From Chamaesiphon sp. (lineage in GTDB: Bacteria; Cyanobacteriota; Cyanobacteriia; Cyanobacteriales; Chamaesiphonaceae): a stretch of DNA of 8,875 nucleotides. Where the stretch lies: positions 1 through 8,875 of the forward strand of contig JAGVCD010000296.1 of assembly GCA_020059425.1 (NCBI GenBank), read 5' to 3'. Made by a program: the position numbers and the translations under genes. This document shows, in pieces, positions 5,449 through 8,875 of the stretch (the stretch's first letter is position 1; each line of letters starts with the position of its first letter). The notes under the pieces were generated by a model. It did no database searches and was not told the origin of the DNA. It worked only from the letters and a program-made list of their open reading frames with translations.

Positions 5449-5787
5449 ATGGATTATGAAAACTCACCCAACCGCCCCTCTAGTAGTGATTTAGTGCCCC
5501 AGGTGCCCATGAAACGAGAAAATGAAGTAGATGAAATCAAGCAAGCTACCAAAAAACTGATGGGTGCCCTGGGTCGTTTGGCTCAGAATAAGGCGCGTTC
5601 CGCCCGTGACCTTTCTCAAGATGCTTACCAAGAATTGGAGCATTCAGTGCAAGTAGCCAAAACTAGGGCCGACCAAAAGCTCAAAACTGTCAAAAAAGAA
5701 GTGAGCACCACTGATAATCGTTTTAGCAAGGCGGCTAAAGCAGCTTGGGACGCGCTATCCGCGCCCCAAAACAAAGATCGCGATTAA
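5449..5787 (+). CDS. Small helical, charged protein of unknown function
   Basis: The product has 112 residues. I do not recognise the family. Residues 1-22 are Pro/Ser/Asn-rich and probably unstructured. Residues 25-85 (from EVDEIKQATKKL on) are strongly charged and alternate hydrophobic positions in a way that suggests one or two long amphipathic helices, perhaps a coiled coil. A short third helix, KAAKAAWDALSA, ends the protein, with the only Trp. There are no cysteines, no signal peptide and no membrane segment. It is judged real because of the good ribosome site, the position after a terminator, and the tight 3-nt convergent junction with the amylase gene. It might be a structural or stress-related helical protein, but nothing in the sequence shows its role. 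Confidence 0.72.
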   Translation: MDYENSPNRPSSSDLVPQVPMKRENEVDEIKQATKKLMGALGRLAQNKARSARDLSQDAYQELEHSVQVAKTRADQKLKTVKKEVSTTDNRFSKAAKAAWDALSAPQNKDRD

Positions 5788-5794
5788 GTCTTAA
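5784..5794. repeat. Palindrome holding both stop codons of a second convergent pair
   Basis: TTAAG-T-CTTAA is a perfect 5-bp palindrome with a 1-nt centre. The + strand TAA (5785-5787) and the - strand TAA (5791-5793 read in reverse) both lie in it. It cannot form a useful hairpin, so it is not a terminator, and none is visible between the two genes; their transcripts probably overlap at the 3' ends. Confidence 0.4.
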
Positions 5795-7266
5795 GTTTCT
5801 GGCACCCAGACCGAGACCGAGCCGCCGTTGCAACAAAACTCGCCCCAACCGTCAGCATTAGTAATTACTGATAGTGAGACGTGGCCAGTAATGTCCTTAA
5901 AACTAGTTAAGGGCTGATCAACTTTCATCCATTTACTGCCACCAGCTCCATCACTAAGAATTACGGCCATTTTTTGGGGATGTTCAGCATCGCCCATCCT
6001 TGTCCAGCCAATGAGATCAGGATGATCCAGATAGTCGATCTGATCACCATAGGCAAAATTTTGGCGAGCATGTAGGAGCTGATCGATAATTTGATGGTGG
6101 GATTCTAGCCAAATTTCATGCTCATTACCATCTCGGCCTTTATCGACATAGTGAGCGCCATAGTAATCGGCATAAAATACACAGGGATAACCAGCGCGGC
6201 GCAACAAAATCAAAGCGTAGGCTAGCGGCTTGAACCAACCTTCTACTACTGATTCTAGTGCTTGCAAGGGCTGGGAATCGTGGTTTTCGACGAAGGTCAC
6301 TGCTAGAGTTGGTTGTTGTTGAGCCAGGGTTCCATCAAAGATTTGACGCATATCATAGTTACCACCCGCTTTGCTTGCTTCACAAAAATTGTAGTGCAAA
6401 GGTACATCAAAAAGTGAGACTTGACCACCGGTCTGGCTTAAGAATCCATGTAAATCATTAACATCATCAGACCAATATTCACCGACTGTAAATAGTTCTT
6501 TGTGGGTGCGTTGACGCACATGGGTTAGCCATTCAGAGAAAAAGCTGGAACGTACATGCTTGACGGCATCCAGCCGGAAACCATCGATACCCAAGGTGTT
6601 CACAATCCATTCGCCCCAATCTTTGAGTTCATCAACAACTTCTGGTTCGCTGGTGTCTAAATCACAAGCCATCAAGAAATCATAGTTACCATGCTGGGGA
6701 TTAACGCCAGTTTCAAAGTGTTTAGCCTTAAAGCGATAAATGGTATTGTCGCCAGGCTTTAATGTGTTGTGATTTACTGAGTCGAAGTGCCGCCAGTTCC
6801 ACTTCATTTTGGAATATTTTTCGCCGCGACCAGTAAAGTTAAACTGAGTCCAAGCTTTGATGGTTTCTACTGCTCCGGTGTCATGGTTGCGATTATCGAT
6901 CGATACGGGAATGGCATCGATGAGCTCGTCAGCATCACCACCGTTTTTGTGATTCAAAACAGTATCAACATAAATTTGAATACCTACCGTCTGAGCTGCT
7001 TTAACAGCCTTTTCTAGTTCAGCACGGCTGCCATATTTGGTTTTGACTGAGCCTTTTTGATCGAATTCTCCGAGGTCAAACAAATCGTAGGTGCTATACC
7101 CGACATCGTAGGTGCCATTGCTGCCTTTGTAGACGGGGGGCAACCACAGTGCTGTAAACCCAGCTTTGGCTAGGTCTGAAGCATTTTTTTCTAATTGTCG
7201 CCAGTGTCCACCATCATTGGCCGTATACCAATGAAAGTACTGCATCATAGTGCCGTTGATAGTCAT
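5791..7266 (-). CDS. amyA: Cytoplasmic alpha-amylase (GH13, liquefying type)
   Basis: The enzyme hydrolyses internal alpha-1,4 bonds of glucans. It has 491 residues, close to the E. coli cytoplasmic AmyA and the mature Bacillus liquefying amylases, and no signal peptide, so it should act on internal glycogen or maltodextrins. All GH13 regions are present: I DTVLNH (101-106), II GFRLDAVKH (229-237, nucleophile Asp233), III GEYW (262-265, acid/base Glu263) and IV FVENHD (325-330, transition-state Asp330). YFHWYTAND near the start, LFDVPLHYNF (285-294) and WFKPLAYALIL (344-354) are typical of this subfamily. Calcium ligands look mostly kept (Asn105, Asp202, Asp204), though the third Asp of the Bacillus DxDxD site is Ser206. 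A C-terminal beta domain follows to WVPET. An AGGA 11 nt upstream of the ATG (7264-7266) is the likely ribosome site. It is divergent from the Uma2 gene and convergent with the small helical gene. Confidence 0.95.
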   Translation of the reverse strand: MTINGTMMQYFHWYTANDGGHWRQLEKNASDLAKAGFTALWLPPVYKGSNGTYDVGYSTYDLFDLGEFDQKGSVKTKYGSRAELEKAVKAAQTVGIQIYVDTVLNHKNGGDADELIDAIPVSIDNRNHDTGAVETIKAWTQFNFTGRGEKYSKMKWNWRHFDSVNHNTLKPGDNTIYRFKAKHFETGVNPQHGNYDFLMACDLDTSEPEVVDELKDWGEWIVNTLGIDGFRLDAVKHVRSSFFSEWLTHVRQRTHKELFTVGEYWSDDVNDLHGFLSQTGGQVSLFDVPLHYNFCEASKAGGNYDMRQIFDGTLAQQQPTLAVTFVENHDSQPLQALESVVEGWFKPLAYALILLRRAGYPCVFYADYYGAHYVDKGRDGNEHEIWLESHHQIIDQLLHARQNFAYGDQIDYLDHPDLIGWTRMGDAEHPQKMAVILSDGAGGSKWMKVDQPLTSFKDITGHVSLSVITNADGWGEFCCNGGSVSVWVPET

Positions 7267-7276
7267 AGTTTTATCT

Positions 7277-7339
7277 ATCCTAGGTGTATAATCGCCGCTT
7301 TCATTCTAGACCTTAAAACAGCAATCATTCGTCTAGGAT
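7277..7339. promoter_or_regulatory. Divergent amylase/Uma2 spacer with spaced CTAG sites
   Basis: ATCCTAG (7277-7283) and CTAGGAT (7333-7339) form a perfect 7-bp inverted repeat 49 nt apart, and a TCTAGA palindrome lies between them at 7305-7310. The three CTAG cores start at 7280, 7306 and 7333, that is 26 and 27 nt apart. A - strand -10-like ATTATA (7287-7292) is between the first two, upstream of the amylase. On the other side, TACAAT at 7358-7363 is a possible -10 for the Uma2 gene, without a clear -35. The pattern could mark binding of a regulator on the amylase promoter. Confidence 0.3.
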
Positions 7340-7412
7340 CTGTAGCCTGTTAACATTTACAATAAACAGCAAAGCCTACAAACTTTTCATACATTTTGAG
7401 AGAGCGGGTGAG

Positions 7413-7976
7413 ATGCTACAAACTCCATTGAAACGGCTGACTTTAGATGAATTCCTCACATTGCCAGCCACAGAGCCAGCCAGTGAGTATATAGACGGAC
7501 AAATCACTCCAAAACCCATGCCTCAAGGAAAGCACAGCTCAATTCAGACGGAGTTATCGACAACTGTCAATGCCAAGCTCAGACCTCAACGTATTGCTAG
7601 AGCATTTTCAGAGTTGCGCTGCACATTTGGTGGTCGCTCCACAATTCCCGATGTATCTGTCTTTATCTGGAATAGAATTGCTCGTGATCAAAATGGTGAG
7701 ATTGCCAACGTTTTTCAACTCACCCCCGATTGGACGATTGAAATCTTATCGCCCGATCAAAGTCAAACTAAAGTTACTAAAAATATCTTGCATTGTCTTG
7801 ATCATGGTGCTGAGATGGGCTGGCTAATTGATCCTGATGAAAGAACTGTGTTTGTTTATCAGCCCAAACAACAGACTTTGGTATTTGACTTGCCCGAGCA
7901 GCAAATCCCTGTCCCATCGTTTGCGAAAGAGGTGAATTTGACTGTTGAGGGAATTTTGAGTTGGTTGCTAGAGTAG
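7413..7976 (+). CDS. Uma2 family endonuclease-like protein (DUF820)
   Basis: This 187-residue protein belongs to the Uma2/DUF820 family, which has the PD-(D/E)XK nuclease fold and is greatly expanded in cyanobacteria, with unknown biological role. Family landmarks in order: LTLDEFLTLP (9-18), EYIDGQI (25-31), PDVSVF (79-84, with Asp80 as a likely metal ligand), TIEILSPDQS (108-117, Glu110) and Lys120 or Lys123 as the likely catalytic Lys, then GWLIDPDERTVFVY (136-149). The active-site residues appear intact and the length is normal, so it is probably a working protein. It stands alone: no partner antitoxin, methylase or transposase is adjacent. The ATG at 7413 is preceded by GAGAG about 9 nt upstream. 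It is divergent from the amylase gene; the following gene is 120 nt away. Such genes spread within genomes, so it may be a fairly recent arrival in an otherwise core region. Confidence 0.88.
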   Translation: MLQTPLKRLTLDEFLTLPATEPASEYIDGQITPKPMPQGKHSSIQTELSTTVNAKLRPQRIARAFSELRCTFGGRSTIPDVSVFIWNRIARDQNGEIANVFQLTPDWTIEILSPDQSQTKVTKNILHCLDHGAEMGWLIDPDERTVFVYQPKQQTLVFDLPEQQIPVPSFAKEVNLTVEGILSWLLE

Positions 7977-8096
7977 TTGCTATTCCCAGCTACTTCTGCT
8001 CGATGAATCAATAAAACATGTCGATATTGCTTGGTTCGATTCTACGGTAAAGGGTGAAAATGGTTTAAAACAAAGAAGATATCTCTACCCCATGTT

Positions 8097-8875
8097 ATGT
8101 ATCAGGTGAAGTGGATCGATCGATTGTCTGACATTCCGCAAGTGGCTTGGGATGCGCTGGCCTTACCCCTCAAAACCCCTTTCTTAGAATGGGAATGGCT
8201 GCACAACATGGAAGCCTCTGGTAGTATTGCCGCTGAAACAGGCTGGTTGCCCAGACATCTGACGGTTTGGCAAGGCAGTGAACTGATCGCGGCGGCTCCG
8301 CTCTACTTGAAAGGACACAGCTACGGCGAGTTTGTCTTTGACCAACAATGGGCAGACTTATCTCATCGATTAGGTATTCAGTACTACCCTAAGCTTTTGG
8401 GAATGACTCCGGTTACGCCTACCGAAGGCTATCGGTTTTTGATGGCAGCAGGCCTTGATGAAATGGCCATGACCGAACTAATGGTGCAAGAAATCGACAA
8501 ATTCTGCCGTAAAAATAGAATTTCTAGCTCGCACTTTTTGTATGTGGATCCAGAATGGCAACCCCTGATTGAACAACAGGGTTACACCCCTTGGATGCAT
8601 CACAGTTATATCTGGCAAAACGCCGATTACCAAGGTTTTGACGATTATCTGACCAGTTTTAATGCCAACCAACGTCGCAACATTAAGCGCGAACGCAAGG
8701 CTGTTGGCACTGCCGGTTTAACTCTTAAACCACTTACTGGTGATGCGATCGATCAGCGCATGTTGTCCTTAATGTACGAATTTTATGCCGACACCTGTGA
8801 CAAATTTGGTGGCTGGGGCAGTAAATATCTGATGCCGGAGTTTTTTGAGAACCTCTACCCCAACTATCAACACCG
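8097..8875 (+). CDS. FemAB-like / DUF482 N-acyltransferase, 3' end outside window
   Basis: An open frame of 259 codons runs to the window edge. The protein belongs to the GNAT-fold FemAB-like group (DUF482, COG3146, predicted N-acyltransferases). Landmarks are TPFLEWEWLHNMEASGS (27-43) followed by TGWLPRHL (48-55), AAAPLYLKGHSYGEFVFD (65-82), FNANQRRNIKRERK (188-201) and FYADTCDKFGGWGSKYL (229-245). Family members usually have somewhat under 400 residues, so roughly the last third is missing. The substrate is not known; it is expected to transfer an acyl or aminoacyl group in the cytoplasm. ATG 8097 is the only ATG between the upstream in-frame stop (8055-8057) and the conserved region; a GTG at 8106 is an alternative. 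No Shine-Dalgarno is visible for either. Nearby sequence does not link it functionally to the Uma2 gene upstream. Confidence 0.88.
   Translation, partial: MYQVKWIDRLSDIPQVAWDALALPLKTPFLEWEWLHNMEASGSIAAETGWLPRHLTVWQGSELIAAAPLYLKGHSYGEFVFDQQWADLSHRLGIQYYPKLLGMTPVTPTEGYRFLMAAGLDEMAMTELMVQEIDKFCRKNRISSSHFLYVDPEWQPLIEQQGYTPWMHHSYIWQNADYQGFDDYLTSFNANQRRNIKRERKAVGTAGLTLKPLTGDAIDQRMLSLMYEFYADTCDKFGGWGSKYLMPEFFENLYPNYQH

Noticed and set aside
7413..7976. Uma2 gene as part of a defence or mobile element
   Set aside because: No methylase, toxin-antitoxin partner, transposase, terminal repeats or integrase is nearby; Uma2 genes are common single genes in cyanobacteria.
8478..8672. 64-codon - strand ORF
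   Set aside because: It lies antisense to the conserved FemAB-like coding sequence.
1..8875. CRISPR array or tandem repeats
   Set aside because: No regularly spaced direct repeats of 20 bp or longer were seen anywhere in the window.

Overview
The window looks like ordinary chromosomal DNA from a cyanobacterium. The signs are a cyanobacterial-type HNH endonuclease opening with MSKVLVLNASYEPLNI, a citrate synthase with the N-terminal YKPGLEGV form, a stand-alone DHH phosphoesterase followed by SixA, a Uma2-family protein, a FemAB-like acyltransferase, and marked over-use of the palindrome CGATCG (13 copies by eye, one inside a full HIP1 octamer GCGATCGC at 4997-5004). GC content looks mid-40s by eye. 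A Pseudanabaena-like or similar filamentous lineage would fit, but that is only a guess.

Layout. Positions 1-90 hold the last 29 codons of an unidentified + strand gene. It converges with a - strand TPR-like conserved gene (97-1197), leaving a 6-nt gap. Divergent from that gene is an HNH endonuclease (1338-1835). A 318-nt gap (1836-2153) follows, without a convincing gene but rich in dyad symmetry, including a long stem-loop at 1937-1985. Next is a tight co-directional run: DHH/DHHA1 phosphoesterase (2154-3446), SixA (3452-3949) and citrate synthase (3989-5125). Downstream is a tRNA-Ser(GCU) gene (5196-5284) with its own candidate promoter and a strong rho-independent terminator (5292-5319). 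A small helical protein of unknown function (5449-5787) converges, 3 nt apart, with a cytoplasmic-type alpha-amylase on the - strand (5791-7266). Divergent from the amylase is a Uma2-family nuclease-like gene (7413-7976). The window ends inside a FemAB/DUF482-type N-acyltransferase (8097 to the edge).

How the genes may work together. Carbon metabolism is represented by citrate synthase (entry of acetyl-CoA into the TCA branch) and an intracellular alpha-amylase (breakdown of alpha-glucans). The DHH phosphoesterase and SixA are both phosphate-removing enzymes, probably co-transcribed 5 nt apart, and citrate synthase may be read from the same transcript or from a candidate -10 just before it. 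No shared pathway is evident for the rest.

I found no CRISPR array, insertion sequence, prophage or defence island, and nothing I would call a new system. The least explained items are the intergenic stem-loop whose G-U pairs favour a + strand RNA, the C-U mismatch in the tRNA anticodon stem, altered motif residues in the DHH protein, and two convergent gene junctions whose stop codons form palindromes.
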